Shown: piece after piece, positions 9,417 to 19,850 of the stretch
Position numbering within the stretch: position 1 is the first letter of the stretch
Layout: each line of letters opens with the position of its first letter
Source: Anthoceros angustus
Lineage: Eukaryota; Streptophyta; Anthocerotopsida; Anthocerotales; Anthocerotaceae
DNA: 26,158 bases
Direction: 5' to 3'
Assembly: GCA_010909165.1 (NCBI GenBank)
Contig: VJWM01000381.1
Span: forward strand, 1 to 26,158
The notes under the pieces: generated by a model
Told to the model about the DNA's origin: nothing
The model's input: the letters and a program-made list of their open reading frames with translations, nothing else
The model's database searches: none
Translations under genes and position numbers: made by a program

Positions 9417-12400
9417 GCATTTATGGTCTTTGACCATATCTAGTCTTCACCTCTTGGGTAGTGGCCCGTTGTGGATTGGCTCCCTCGCCCTCCTTTTGCT
9501 CCCTCCTTGTCTTCCTAATGTGTGGGGCAAGTACAATCTTGCCCCTTCCTCCATCTCGCGGCGCGCCTCCTGGTCCAGCAATCGCGCCCCCCTCCGCGCT
9601 CGGGCGCCCTTTCAGCACCCTACCGCGGTAGTCAGCGGACTTGGTAACTTCATGGTAGTCGATCCTTTCCTTCTCCTTCTTCTTCTCTCTTGGGTGAATC
9701 TTCAGCTCTTCCTCTGTTTGATTTGTCCATACCTATCATGGAGCATTCTCAGTCTTCTCCCCAATCGGCGATGTCCCCTAATCTTGGGCCCTTTTGCATG
9801 GCTCCTCTCACAGCCTCGGCTCTTCCCTTGCTCGTGGGGTGAGAATTCTCACCTCCTTCCTCAGGTCGGACCCGTCCATGTCCTCGGTGGGGTTGTCTCC
9901 CACCTCCTCTTCCTATTCTTGGGGGTGTGTCACTAGGACCCCGGCTCCTTCCCTCGGCCGGGCCTCAGCGGCACTCCCAGCGCGCGGCGCTTCCTACCCG
10001 GTGGTCGGCGGACTGGCGTGTGTTGTCTACCACGGTAGTGGGACTCTCCGTGGTAGGTGACCCCAGGGGAGGCTGTCCCCCTCCTTGCTCTCCGCCATCT
10101 TCTCCACGGCGCTCTCCTCCTCACCTTGACTCCTCAGTTCCTCGGAGTCCATGTCACTTAGCCTCATCAAAATCAGGCCTGCACTTGCTGCGGCTCCTTC
10201 TGTCATCATCATGAGGACCCAATGTCCTCCTCTTGGCCAAGCACCTCATTGTTGGCCTTCAAAATCTATTGTGAGGTGAGCCCCAAGCTGTGATCATTTG
10301 GAGATCATCAATCTCCAGTGGGCCACTCTCCATCCTCACACCTACCCTTGTAGGCATCTCTTGCGGTGGTCAATTCTCCCACCTTGACATGGAGGTCACA
10401 TTCTCCTCCTTGCTTCCTGGTGGCTGGCCAATTTTGCGAAGGGCATAATGCCAAAATCTTCTCCTCACTACCCGCATCCTGTGCACCACCTTCTTGTGGT
10501 GCTCCTCCTCTTGGAACCTCCTTTGTTCCAGCCCCAAGTCTCTCCTCTCCTCCACTTTTCTCTCAACTCTTGTAGTCTTGAGGTCTTGAGCCTCTGGCGC
10601 TTCTCCTCCAGTTCTCGGTCCTCATTCTTTCCATGTCCGGATTTGATGGGGTAGCCATCACACTGCTCTTGTCGTCCATTTGTTGGACCGCACCTTCCCC
10701 TTCCTAGAGCCTCGTTTGCCCTTTTGCTCTAATTGGGCCAAAATGCCTCATATGCCTCCAAATCCCTTTGGGTTGTTGCCCGAATGGCTCTCTCTCGTTG
10801 TGACAACCCTCAGGACCTTCTCGCCGTTGATCCACAAGGTCGCGGAGCTTCTCTGACCTTCTCCACTTGGCTGCCTCGTCGGACTCCATGGCCTCCAATT
10901 GCCATTTGGTCCTGCCTTCCTCGGCCATGTCTTGGGCCTTCACTTCCTCACAAGGAGGCTGCTAGCTCCTAGCCCCTTCAAAATCCACATGGTGAGTGCT
11001 TCACAAGCACTCGGCAATTCTCCTAGGGTCCTAATTCCACCCCTGTTCTTCTGGAAATTTCTCAGCTCCTTGCTCCGGGCCATCAGCGGCGGGGTCCCCT
11101 CACGTCGCCCATCCGCTCTTCCTCAGCGGAGATGGTGGCCTGGCGCCGCCCGCGCTCTGCTTCTCCTTCCCCTTCCCTACCGTATGCTTTCTACCGTGGG
11201 TGCTGCCTACCAGCGGTGGTGCTCCCCTTGGTAGTGCCTACCTACAGTGGTGGTGACTCACGGTGCCACCCTGGGTGCCTCCCTACCGGGGTAGGCTGTG
11301 GGGTGCCTCTCCTAGGCACAAAGCGAGATGGTGGGGACTCCCCACCCTTGGGTATCACCCCTCCTGGTAGTCCTCCTCTCATAGACTACCATTCGGCCTT
11401 CCTCGGCGGTTCACTTCCCTCTCCTCCTTGCTCTGTGGGGAAAAGATTCCCACTCGGCAACCTTGTTGCCTCTACATCCTCCTTGCTCCTAGCATGCTTG
11501 TGGAGTCGACCTCCCAGTCTTCCTCAATGCAAAGGCAAGGCCTTTCCAAGCTTCTGGAGATGGATTATCTCGAAGGATGCCAAGCATCTTCCAACTCCTT
11601 GCTTGTGAGAAGTCCTCGTTTCCACAAATGCACCAAATAGGTGCTAAGGTAGCAAGGCCTTGGCCTTCCTCATCCACGAATTTGGCTTGAGGAGCTTCTC
11701 CGGTGGTGGATGTATGCCTCATACATGATTGCCCCAATCGGCTTGGCTCCCATGAAATCTTCCACAAAAAGCGGAGGAAGTTGGTCTTTGAAATAAGTCC
11801 TTTGGTAATTCACACAATCTTAAGAGCCTCCACTTGACTCCTTGATGCTCTCGTTTTCCATTCTTGGCATGGGCCTTCACTCCTCCGTCCATCATGTCGA
11901 GGACTCTTGCGGAATTTCGGAGGGCCGTCCTCTTCCTCCATTCGACCTTTCGAGGAGAGCAATTCCGAGCTCTCCTCCTCCGGTCTCCATACACACAGCC
12001 GAATGCTCCTTACGGTCCGGCGGGATCCGTTCGAGCATTCCTTCCGTGCGGCAAGGCTGCCTCGATTGATGGAGATTGATGAAGCACTCCTCAATCAACT
12101 CCAAATTGGTGTAGGCCCATTGGCGGCCATACACCACCCATCCCAATTGGATGTTATCCTCCTACGCCCTTGCGAAATCCACCGGGGTTGAGCGCAAAAC
12201 AGTAAATTGGGGCATTACAAGCTGCACTCCCACTGGTAATGGCGCTGTTAACGGCCCTTTCCTCCTCTCGGAGGAACCCTTGGCGGTTCCTTTCCCTTGC
12301 CTTTTCACTCGGGGCATGGTGCACGATTTTCTCCAAATGCTTCAAGGAAGTTACTCTTCAATTTGCAGCCCAAGGGTCTTGCTTAACACTCCTTCTCTTG

Positions 12401-12733
12401 AGGCCAGGAAACAAAACCACACAATTCCACGTTAGGCTTAGCGGCAGCGCTTTCCTTATCACCACTTTTCCTCGCGAGTTCTCCTTCGAGGCAAGCGCCC
12501 GGCGGGTGGCCTTGATTCCTCTTTCTCCGTTCCAATTTGCTCCACCTCGCGCCTTCAATCTCTTCAATCTCACCGTGCTAGGCACCTCAACCGTGGCTCC
12601 GCCCATGTGATTCCAGCACTCGTGCTCCTTCCACAGTTTCACGGTCAAAACACCCTTTGGTGATACGGGCGCTCGATCTGCCTCCTCTTCTCCTTCGCTA
12701 AGGTTTCCTCTCTTTTACGCTTGTGCCCGCACA
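9417..12733 (-). pseudogene. Interior of the LTR element: broken, charged minus-strand frames
   Basis: No known domain. Minus-strand frames are rich in K, R and E, for example 10704-10943 (with GRTKWQLEAMESDEAAKWRR, likely helical or coiled coil), 10370-10555 (EERRDLGLEQRRFQEEEHHK) and 12358-12648. The second copy shows RTKWQL in the same place (about 21735-21755), so this frame is the likeliest coding remnant, perhaps a gag-like protein. The plus-strand frames in the same span are L, P and S rich, as expected of the complement of such a gene. Stops and frameshifts are frequent, and a CTACCGCGGTAG palindrome family is scattered through 9620-11300. Confidence 0.35.
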
Positions 12734-13101
12734 TGGTAGAAAACCCGGGACTTAGAGATCCTCCACTATAGCGTACACTTGTCCACTATCGCCCGTGCGT
12801 TGGGTTTTCGTCCCATGGGACTTGTGTGAAAGTTCGAGGCCTTCGATGGCCTCGCTACTGCGGATACACAACTTCGGCCTCCTAAGCGAGCAGGCGCCTC
12901 TACTCACCCTCTTACAGCAGCTGCACCCTTTGCTTGAAAATCACCAATCCTCGACCTACAACGCAATTACGGGCCCTGCCTTAGCGGAGGAGCCTATCAC
13001 GGGCAGGGACCCCCATCCACCACCGCGATTCGTCCCTCGCCTAAGACCACTCTTCTCCCTCGGGGAGCTCTTTTACTGCAGTTGGGATTGTCGCCTTAGG
13101 C
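12734..13101 (-). repeat. 5' LTR fragment, copy A
   Basis: Begins TGGTAGAAAACCC and matches the full LTR at 8422-8790 and the copy at 23609-23984. It ends at TTAGGC, where CACTAC begins at 13102. The remaining 600 or so bases of the LTR are not found beyond the CACTA element in this window. Confidence 0.75.
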
Positions 13102-13169
13102 CACTACTACAATGCATTAGGATTTGTAGCCAGGCTAAATTCCAGCAATTTCGTCGCTTAATCCGACAT
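13102..13169 (+). repeat. CACTA terminal and subterminal sequence, copy A
   Basis: Terminal CACTACTACAATGCATTAGG followed by GGATTTGTAGCC and, after about 20 bases, TTTCGTCGCTTAATCC. This is an eroded version of the perfect hairpin in the other copy (24003-24047). Confidence 0.7.
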
Positions 13170-13324
13170 ATCTGAACCTGGCGGTGGTCGGCGATTGCAG
13201 GATGCTTAGTAGCAGGATGAGTAAATGGCAGCGGTCAGCGTCATGTTTGACTGATGCGGTCACATATCCACTTTATGGGTGGTTTGCGCCACCTTCCTTA
13301 TGCGGCTAGTGCCTGAGGCCAACC

Positions 13325-13687
13325 TCACTCGCTTGTGCTCGGACATGCCTGGACGCAAAGACTTTTCCCAAATGTCATTCGGCCCAAAGCAGGCGGGGAT
13401 CTCGATCGGTGGGCATGCATGAACCCGGCTTGGGCGATGTACCCGGACGTGAGGGACCTGCCGATCGCGATGGGCGGGTTCACTTGTGGTCGTGCATTCT
13501 CAAGCGTGAAAGCGATTGGACCATAGACATAGTCTCGGGTCTCGCGGACGGTGAAGTGGCAACACTTTGTGCACTTCCCCTCAATAGGCGCGGCCAATTG
13601 AGTCTCAATCTGCACAGACTCACGGTGATATTGCAACAAAATGCGGCCGGAATGACAAATCGGAAGTCCTTGGTGAACAACGGTCAC
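13325..13687 (-). other. Minus-strand frame partly conserved between the two CACTA copies
   Basis: A 120-codon minus frame. The part CCHFTVRETRDYVYGPIAF and LENARPQVNP (about 13475-13570) recurs in the other copy (about 24340-24430) with one stop and one replacement. The DNA is almost identical over this block, so the conservation may simply reflect recent duplication rather than coding. I recognise no domain; the CxxCC start hints at metal binding but is weak. Confidence 0.2.
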
Positions 13688-14075
13688 GCGGGTTGGGCAG
13701 CCCCAACATCGATCTGAAAAAACAATCCGCTTCTGATTCGGGCGGCGATAAACAAGTTTGTGAGTTCGCGATTCTGCGGTCAGTTACGCGATTGCTAATC
13801 CAACTCAATCAAGGGGCCATGACAATGACTTGCACAACCCGGCCCGGCGAGGCTGAAATTTGAAAGCTTATCGACTTGCCACAATGGCCCCTTCCTCCCT
13901 CAATGCAATGGCAAGCGGGACGATCAAATTACGCCCAAGCATGAGCAGCTCCTTCTTCGTTGAATCGGACTGAGTAGCACACCATATGCTCATATCATTG
14001 TAAACAAAGGCGGGCGCATTGCGTGGCCAGATACATGATTATCGAGATCCTTCTTCAAAATTGAAATGTCCCCAA

Positions 14076-14805
14076 CTTGCGGCAAGTTGCATATAGAACA
14101 TCATCTCCACAGTCACATCAGGCTCGGGCGTCTATCCCAAGGAGGCCCCAGCTTGCCCCATGTATGAGTCGCGAATCTCCTCGGTGCATATCGATTTCAA
14201 CTCTCGGTCAGGGATCATCACCTCAGGTGCCCAGGGTGGTCCCGATGTCGGCTCAAAAGCCGGTTCCGCTCTACAGAATGTCAAACTTGCTCCCAAGCGG
14301 TAAGGGACAAAGAAAGGCGAGTTGCGGTGTGCCTACCTCAACCCGGACAAATGCGTGAGAAGTCACGGTCCGCATTTCTTGATATGTCGGATGTAAGCAC
14401 CGGCTCTTGCAGCGGGCATAGCCAGTGCGGCGGCCACCACCAATTCGAGCGTCGGTGATGCATCTCACGCGCGAAGTGGCGGGAGGCGTCGTCCACCGCG
14501 GCGAGCAATTACAAACTCCGTTCTAGGCCACTCAACATAGTCGCCTCGCCACTGGAGCACCCAATGACCATGCCGGGGTCCAAATTGCGGTGTCCACATC
14601 GGACCGATATGCTTTGGCACACATAAGTCCCCGCAAGGGAGGTGCAGTGAATCGCGTGATCGAAAAGGCCGGGCGAGGTGTTTACGCCCACCCTCTCTCG
14701 ACACGCCCAATCGCCCCTTCACATCATCATGGCCGCCTTCTTCTTACTCTCAGAAGTAAACCAGCCGACGCCTCTTACACTCTTACTTTTCCTCAGATCT
14801 CACGA
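14076..14805. other. Unassigned CACTA interior between repeat unit and copia
   Basis: Similarity to the second copy stops abruptly at 14075. The frames here (14077-14358 plus, 14465-14722 minus) are short and show no domain. The base makeup resembles the neighbouring CACTA DNA rather than the purine-rich LTR that begins at 14806. Confidence 0.4.
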
Positions 14806-15316
14806 TGAAGACCAGAAGTGGCCTTCAATATGTGAGAGCTGAATCTGACAGCGAGCAAAAGGAGACTTCGAAGTAGAAGATGCCCAAGAGGAGGAAATGT
14901 AACTGTGCCAAGGAGAGCTAGACCCGAGGACTGGAGGAAAACACTGCATGGGAGCATACGTTCGTTTGGGAGGCTACAGGATTGGTCTAAACATAAATTT
15001 GTGTTGGAGTAGCCCCGGCGAGACAGAGGAGACAGTGGAGGAAAACTATGGGTCTGAAACAACCCTCCTCAAGCCGCTAGCCGAAACAATCCAGTTGCTT
15101 GAGAAGTTGAAAAGGGTGAGAGGAGACAACTAGAGAAACATCAGGTGATTAGGTTATCTTTATGCTTCATCCACTGCAGCCTTTGTTTCTTCTTTTATCG
15201 TCCCCACTTACGCAGATCGGTGTGCACAAAAATCGCGAGATCAGGTTTAGGCCTTTCTCGGGAAGGATCCTCAGTCACCTTACTTCATCAAAAAAACTTG
15301 AAAGCTCAGGCTTTCA
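14806..15316 (-). repeat. 3' LTR of the right copia element
   Basis: The plus strand begins TGAAGACC at 14806 and ends GCTTTCA at 15316, so on the element's own strand it reads TGAAAGC...GGTCTTCA, with TG...CA ends. It abuts a polypurine tract (15318-15329). Purine-rich composition changes sharply at its left edge. No second LTR is present to confirm the limits. The short plus-strand frame 14948-15133 lies inside it and is not credited as a gene. Confidence 0.6.
15192..15200 (-). promoter_or_regulatory. TATA-like box in the copia LTR
   Basis: The minus strand reads CGATAAAAG about 115 bases into the LTR. It is a plausible promoter TATA element for the retrotransposon; evidence is the motif and position only. 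Confidence 0.3.
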
Positions 15317-15317
15317 A

Positions 15318-15329
15318 CCCCCTTCCCCC
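15318..15329 (-). other. Polypurine tract
   Basis: The minus strand reads GGGGGAAGGGGG, between the pol stop codon (15342-15344) and the LTR. It is the primer site for plus-strand DNA synthesis in LTR elements. The next 20 bases (15298-15317) form a perfect inverted repeat TTGAAAGC/GCTTTCAA with a four-base loop across the LTR edge. Confidence 0.85.
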
Positions 15330-15341
15330 ATCAGATAAGTC

Positions 15342-17072
15342 TCACGTTGCATTGTCAAAACAAGATGAGAAGTCTGCCAGTCCAAGCCTTGCCATGTGAC
15401 CATAGTGCTTGTGCTTGGGAAGTGCCTTTGTCAAAATATCTGCCGTGTTTTCATCTGTCGGCACATAACCAACCTTGACTACTCCTCGTTCAACTACATC
15501 TCAAATATAGTGATGCTGTATCTCGATGTGTTTCGTCCTTGCATGAAAACGGGGATTGGCCACTAATGCTAACGCTGACATATTGTCACAGAAAAGAGAA
15601 GTGGGCTCTGTTTGCTGCTGCCCAAGGTCACGTACGCTCCCATCACCTTTAGAAGCATCCACAGACTGATTCATTTAAGATGTACACAGACGTCTGCTTA
15701 CTCCAGCTACTGCACCGAAAGTAGAAAATGAGGTCGACAAGCTCCTTCGTGTATCATTGTCAGATGCCCAATCAGCATCTGTAAACCCACTTAAAACAAG
15801 CTTGGCTTGTCCTGTGCATCTATAGAAAAGCCCATGATGCGCAGTCCCCTTTAGATATCTGAAAACCCGTTTGGCTGCAACCCAATGTGCTCTGCCTGGT
15901 TTCTCGAGAAATTGTGACAGTGTACTGACGGAGAACTGAATATCGGGTCGAGTCCAATTTGCCACAAACAGAAGACTACCAACGGCATGTCGATAAGGTA
16001 CGGTAGCCATCTCAGATTGCTCTTCTGCACTTTGTGGACATTGCAGGCTTGTTAACTTAATGCCAACTGCGAATGGCGTTGTGACAGGACGTGCCTGTTC
16101 CAGCTTAAACTTAATCAGCAGGTCTTGGATATATTGATACTGGTGAATAATGAGGATGCCTTCTGAACGCACTCGCAAGAGTTGCATCCCAAGACAAAAT
16201 CTTAACTCACCTATATCCTTCATCTCATATTTAGAATTGAGCATTTTCTTGACATCTGCTAACAGGACATGGTCGTTTGTGGCAAGGATAACGTCGTCTA
16301 CGTATAAGGCAAGGACAACAAAACTGTGACCTCTTAAGAGTCTGTAAACATTGCTGTCAGCAGTACTCTGAACAAACGACTGGGTAAGGAGATACACATG
16401 AATATTCAGGTACCACACCCTACCGCTTTGCTTTAACCCATAGATTGTCTTCAATAACTTACATACTTTCTCAGGTTGTGTTTTATCTTCGTAACCTTCT
16501 GGTTGGTACATATACAGATCTTCGTCGAGTGAACCATACAAGAAAGCCGTGCACACATCCATTTGATGTAGTTGGAGATCGAACTCTGCTGCAAGAGCTA
16601 AAATCATCCTAATTGATTGGGCCCTCACAACAGGTGAAAACGTCTCCTGGTAATCCAGACCCTCAACCTGGGTAAACCCTCTTGCTACTAGCCTGGCCTT
16701 GTATCTTGCAACCTCTCCTTGGGCATTTAACTTAAGCTTGAATACCCATTTGCAGGAGATGGGTTTCCGCCCAGGAGGCAAATCTACAAGTGTCCAGGTC
16801 TGATTCTTCACAGGGGAGTTGAACTCATCATCTACGGCAGCTTTCCACTTATCACTATTGGGTCCAGTGAATGCAGCTGTAAGTGATTGAGGTTCCAGGT
16901 GTATAGTCATAGATGCAGAATTGACTAGTTCAACAAAAGAACTTCGAAAATCAACTGATTCATATCTGGGCTCTTTCCGTGCTTCGTGAGGAGGCTGTGT
17001 CGACCTAACGTCAGATTGGAGGATCGGCTCATCACCGTGAGGGGGGTCCAAGATCGGTTTCGATGTGACCAT
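15342..17072 (-). pseudogene. pol: copia pol fragment: reverse transcriptase and damaged RNase H
   Basis: Copies element RNA into DNA. The frame is open for 465 codons (17072 to 15675). RVT_2 features, in order: KWKAAVDDEF near residue 76, CKWVFKLKL at 107, YKARLVARGFTQ at 124, HQMDVCTAFLYGSLDEDLYM at 169 (catalytic D172), YGLKQSGRVWY at 211 and the catalytic YVDD at 257-260. RNase H starts with GFTDADWASD at 429, but the segment that normally carries SW.SK...STTEAEY is missing, replaced by GVSRRLCTS and a TAA. The same frame resumes with LFCDN, ARTKHIEIQHHY, a second stop, then ENTADILTKALP, ending at 15342. RT looks intact; RNase H does not. The ATG at 17072 directly follows a stop and the true upstream frame is lost. 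Confidence 0.93.
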
Positions 17073-18655
17073 TCACACGTAAAGGACTAGGAGCAAGACA
17101 TTCACCTATCTCGCCACATCGGCTACCGTGCCACACATCACTCAAACATTTCGGTCCAGTTGCACGCGGCAAAATGCGCTTGAAATGGTAAGGCCGTGAG
17201 GAATCGACAAATCCCAAAGATTCGATGTCGTGTCGGATTGCGACCCTTCAACCACTTTGTGCGATTCGATATTGCGTTGAGGCATGCGACATCACAATCT
17301 CCACAAATTCGGTACCATGGCGGTCCTCTCCATTTCAATCACCTCTAGATGACGTCGGTTCTCGTCACGCAATTATGCGCCCGCGAGAGCCTCGATGGAG
17401 TGGTCACTTTCCGCTTAGTCAGCACCACGTCGGCACCAGCTCCACGGTCTTGATCGGTGCAGTGCAAGCTTACGGGAATGGTGAAGAGGCCACGTTGACC
17501 CGTGACGGAAGATCGGGCGAAGATGACATGAGGCGAAATGGATATTGCGAGATGATGCTCATGAGCACGGAGGTAGAAGCTATGCACAACCGTTCGGTCC
17601 TTGCGACGAATGGCATGATGCCTTCGTAAGGAATCGGAGAGGGCGTTATATGCGTTCAGGGCCTGGAGTGACCAAAGCACCTTATCATCAACCACGCTCC
17701 TTCAAGTGCAAGAGTGTTACAATATCTCGAGACTACGCAATGTCCGAATTTTCCAGTCATCGACACATCTTTGTTGCCATCTCCAAACACTCTACCGTGA
17801 AGTCGGCAGGCGAATAAACTATTGCTCCAAGTGTCACGATCCGTGTTCGGATCGCCTCTGTCCCAAAGGCGCTAGCATATCTTTCACATCAAGCGCTAGT
17901 TTCGCTTCATGCCGCCACCACGCCACGGAAGGAGTCCGGTGGAAAGCTTGCCATTGGCGGAGGTGTTGAATCTCTCTCCTCAACCACCACTGGAAACTGC
18001 GGATCTTCCATATAAACACACTTGGGATGGTGTCGAACCCACTTAATGTGCCCCAAATAATGCGAGTTGTTGGCCTCCCGCGTGGTCTTTGACCTGCTTA
18101 CGGGGTGGCTGAGATAAGGCAATGAGCGCAAAATGAGGGAGTGTCGTTTCATTGCCCATTCTGCGGTCGGGCCGCTCCGTGACTGCCCATGACTCCATCT
18201 CCATGACATCATTGCGGGCGAGGGCAGGCGTGTGCCGCGGTTTCCAGTGATTGTTGAATACTCAATATGCATCGGCGAATTGGTTGGGAGGGCTTTCATC
18301 ATCGAAGCCTCGCGATTTCCATTCTGGACCATTGACTAGGCCCGCATCAATGCGAAGGCGGGCTCGGCGTGCCCTCCGAAGCGGGCAATGGGGTGATGGC
18401 AGTTGCCGTAATCGCCATGAATGTCAGGTGACATCATGAGATGAAAAACCCTCGGCCGTCCCATAGCTGTCAAGGAGTTAGATACGCGTAGATGTCCATA
18501 TTTGGTATGGCGGACGAATAATGGTTGATAGAGATAATGCGGTGTTCTTTGGAAAGGTGGAGATTAAGAAAGCCATCGTGGCGTGGTTGGAGATTCAACC
18601 TCATCGCTGGGTTCATGAGATCGTGAAATCATAGCCTCACATTTGAAGGATGTTA
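17073..18655. other. Unassigned stretch; TNP2 domain expected but not recognised
   Basis: A TNP2 catalytic domain should precede DUF4218 on the plus strand here, yet no TNP2 motif is legible. Open frames exist on both strands (17225-17629 plus, 17345-17695 minus, 17907-18332 minus) and none shows a known domain. Just before 18660 the plus strand has IIASHLKD, which fits the usual lead-in to DUF4218. Confidence 0.35.
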
Positions 18656-18659
18656 CTTC

Positions 18660-19030
18660 CCAAAATTTCATGAAAAGTCACGATTGGCATTGTTTGATGC
18701 GTTACTACTTGCCCATAGCATTGCGAGGAGGCTCCCACCAGAGTTAAATGTCATCACCGATTGGCGGTTTGTAAAGATGGATATGTGGCAAAGATTTACG
18801 TGTCCGATATCCAAAAAGGCGAGAGGTTATCGACATCTTCATCAAGCTAAGCGTTCATGCCTTGACATTACGGAATGTTATGCAACACCTCATTATCCAT
18901 CTTGTGGATGAAGTGGAAACACATGGCCCGACACCGCGGTGGATGTGCATGGGCGGTACCTACTTGTGCTTAAGAAACAATGCACAAACCCGAGGGTTCT
19001 ATTGCAGGATATCGGCCATGGAGGCTATGC
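18660..19030 (+). pseudogene. CACTA transposase, DUF4218 part
   Basis: The plus strand shows MKSHDWHCLMRYYLPIALRG (18670-18730), then a gap with stops, then VMQHLIIHLVDEVETHGPTP with RWMC (18877-18948), and in a shifted frame RYLLVLKKQCTNP (18954-18994). These match the DUF4218 signature, but the segment equivalent to CKLE..FPP.FFD is deleted or unreadable and the YPVERYLG block is split by a frameshift. It differs clearly from the minus-strand copy at 7529-8040, so the two come from separate CACTA lineages. Confidence 0.85.
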
Positions 19031-19369
19031 ACTATGCCTCGGGTTTATGGATGGAATCAACCAAGGCCAAGCACATGTGCGAGGTAGTTCACAGTTTCGA
19101 GGAAGTAGACCACACCATCGGGCAAGGCGGGACATTAAAGCTTGGGGTGGATGCTCGGCGTTTACTGGTATTTATTCTGACATTCAAGTTTTATCGCCAT
19201 TGAGGCGGAGCATGCATTACGAGACGGATGAGGACTTTCGACATGGTTGCGGGATGGTGTGAGAAGGGGAAGTGGGCAATGGGTCCCATTCATTCGACAT
19301 CCGTGCGGCCTTGGGGAAAAGCGAAGGCATATAGGGGCTGAACACGCGGTTATCACTTCGAGCGTTGAA

Positions 19370-19680
19370 GCCGATGAGAACAAAACTTGACGACAGTTGG
19401 GTACATGGCGAATTTGACATGGTGGGCTCAATTGAGAAGGCCGAATTCTTTGGAAGAATTATTGAGATCGGGCGTATCGTGCGAGGAAGGCAATTTCGAC
19501 CATTGTCCTTAATGTGCCTTTGCGAATGCTCCTAACCAAGGTTCCACCAGTATGGAGAGAGATTTTTGCGGGTTGGCGATCGACACGAGGCAGCCCTACA
19601 GTATGCCCCAATCACAAGATGGGGCCTTATACATTTCTGCATGTCACGGTTTTCGCTCACGGGGCGTCATGCGAATCGTG
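19370..19680 (+). pseudogene. CACTA transposase, possible DUF4216 part
   Basis: Lies downstream of DUF4218 in the correct order. LRTKLDDSW and then EFFGRIIEI (19443-19470) fit the start of DUF4216 (TQNSG...YYG.l.EI.E). CGLAIDTRQP (about 19567-19596) fits the middle (yGftlVdt.r), and an eroded LYISACH near 19630 fits the end (fvLASQ). Several frame changes are needed. It is weaker than the minus-strand DUF4216 at 6940-7200. Confidence 0.5.
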
Positions 19681-19850
19681 AGCCCTGGGTTGTGTGCACT
19701 CCTGTGCATGCTAGGTGGGATCGGTCTTCATTTGAGTCGGAGTAGTGCAGTCTGCGATGACGGCATGTGCGGCTGTTATGCGTGGGCATGTCCCTCTCAA
19801 GACTGTACCATGCAAGAAGAAGGCCTATCCAGACTTTATTTTGTGTAGGG

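Larger units (their letters stand above)
8422..13101 (-). mobile_element. LTR retroelement with decayed interior; 5' LTR cut by CACTA
   Basis: Two direct repeats flank an interior of about 3.3 kb: 8422-9393 and 12734-13101. Their shared part is about 369 bases, and the second stops where a CACTA terminus begins. Minus orientation is inferred from a purine-rich tract next to the full LTR (9394-9416 read on the minus strand), a TATAAGAGG box in that LTR on the minus strand, and charged minus-strand frames. No RT, integrase or protease is visible, so it may be non-autonomous (LARD-like) or too decayed to read. A second partial copy lies at 21699-23984. Confidence 0.65.
10853..14075 (+). repeat. 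Direct repeat unit, copy A (LTR element interior, LTR, CACTA end)
   Basis: Matches 21699-24935 in the same orientation along its whole length, starting near CTGACCTTCTC and ending at TTGAAATGTCCCCAA. It spans 1.9 kb of retroelement interior, the partial LTR, the CACTA junction and about 970 bases of CACTA interior. Long blocks are nearly identical, for example 13475-13566 against 24341-24432 with two differences that I count. They are separated by indel-rich patches. Confidence 0.9.
14806..17072 (-). mobile_element. Ty1/copia element, 3' half: RT, RNase H and 3' LTR
   Basis: Minus-strand order from right to left is RT, truncated RNase H, polypurine tract and 3' LTR. Gag, protease, integrase and the 5' LTR are absent; sequence above about 17100 is unrelated. 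It probably inserted into the plus-strand CACTA DNA and then lost its 5' part. Its frame is much better preserved than any other in the window, which suggests a younger insertion. Confidence 0.85.
13102..19850 (+). mobile_element. CACTA (En/Spm) element inserted in the LTR, itself carrying a copia insertion
   Basis: The left terminus reads CACTACTACAATGCATTAGG, identical to that at 23985. The position inside an LTR whose uninterrupted version exists at 8790 shows it is an insertion. Plus-strand transposase domains lie downstream (18660-19680), in the expected direction, with a copia fragment at 14806-17072 between them. I infer, but cannot prove, that the terminus and the transposase belong to one element. 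The right terminus, which should read CCTAATGCATTGTAGTAGTG, is not in the window, so the right limit given is only where recognisable transposase ends. Confidence 0.6.

Noticed and set aside
9430-9936. 168-codon plus-strand leucine- and proline-rich frame, possibly a membrane protein
   Set aside because: It lies inside the retroelement interior, opposite charged minus-strand frames, and has no motif; hydrophobicity follows from CTC/CTT-rich DNA.
14948-15133. Short plus-strand frame ending in LLEKLKRVRGDN as a small gene
   Set aside because: It lies wholly within the proposed copia 3' LTR and is short; the ATG context is not supported by anything else.
1-17072. The two copia fragments as halves of one element
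   Set aside because: Both are on the minus strand, but the RT half lies upstream of the gag half, and an LTR follows the RT fragment, so they are separate elements.
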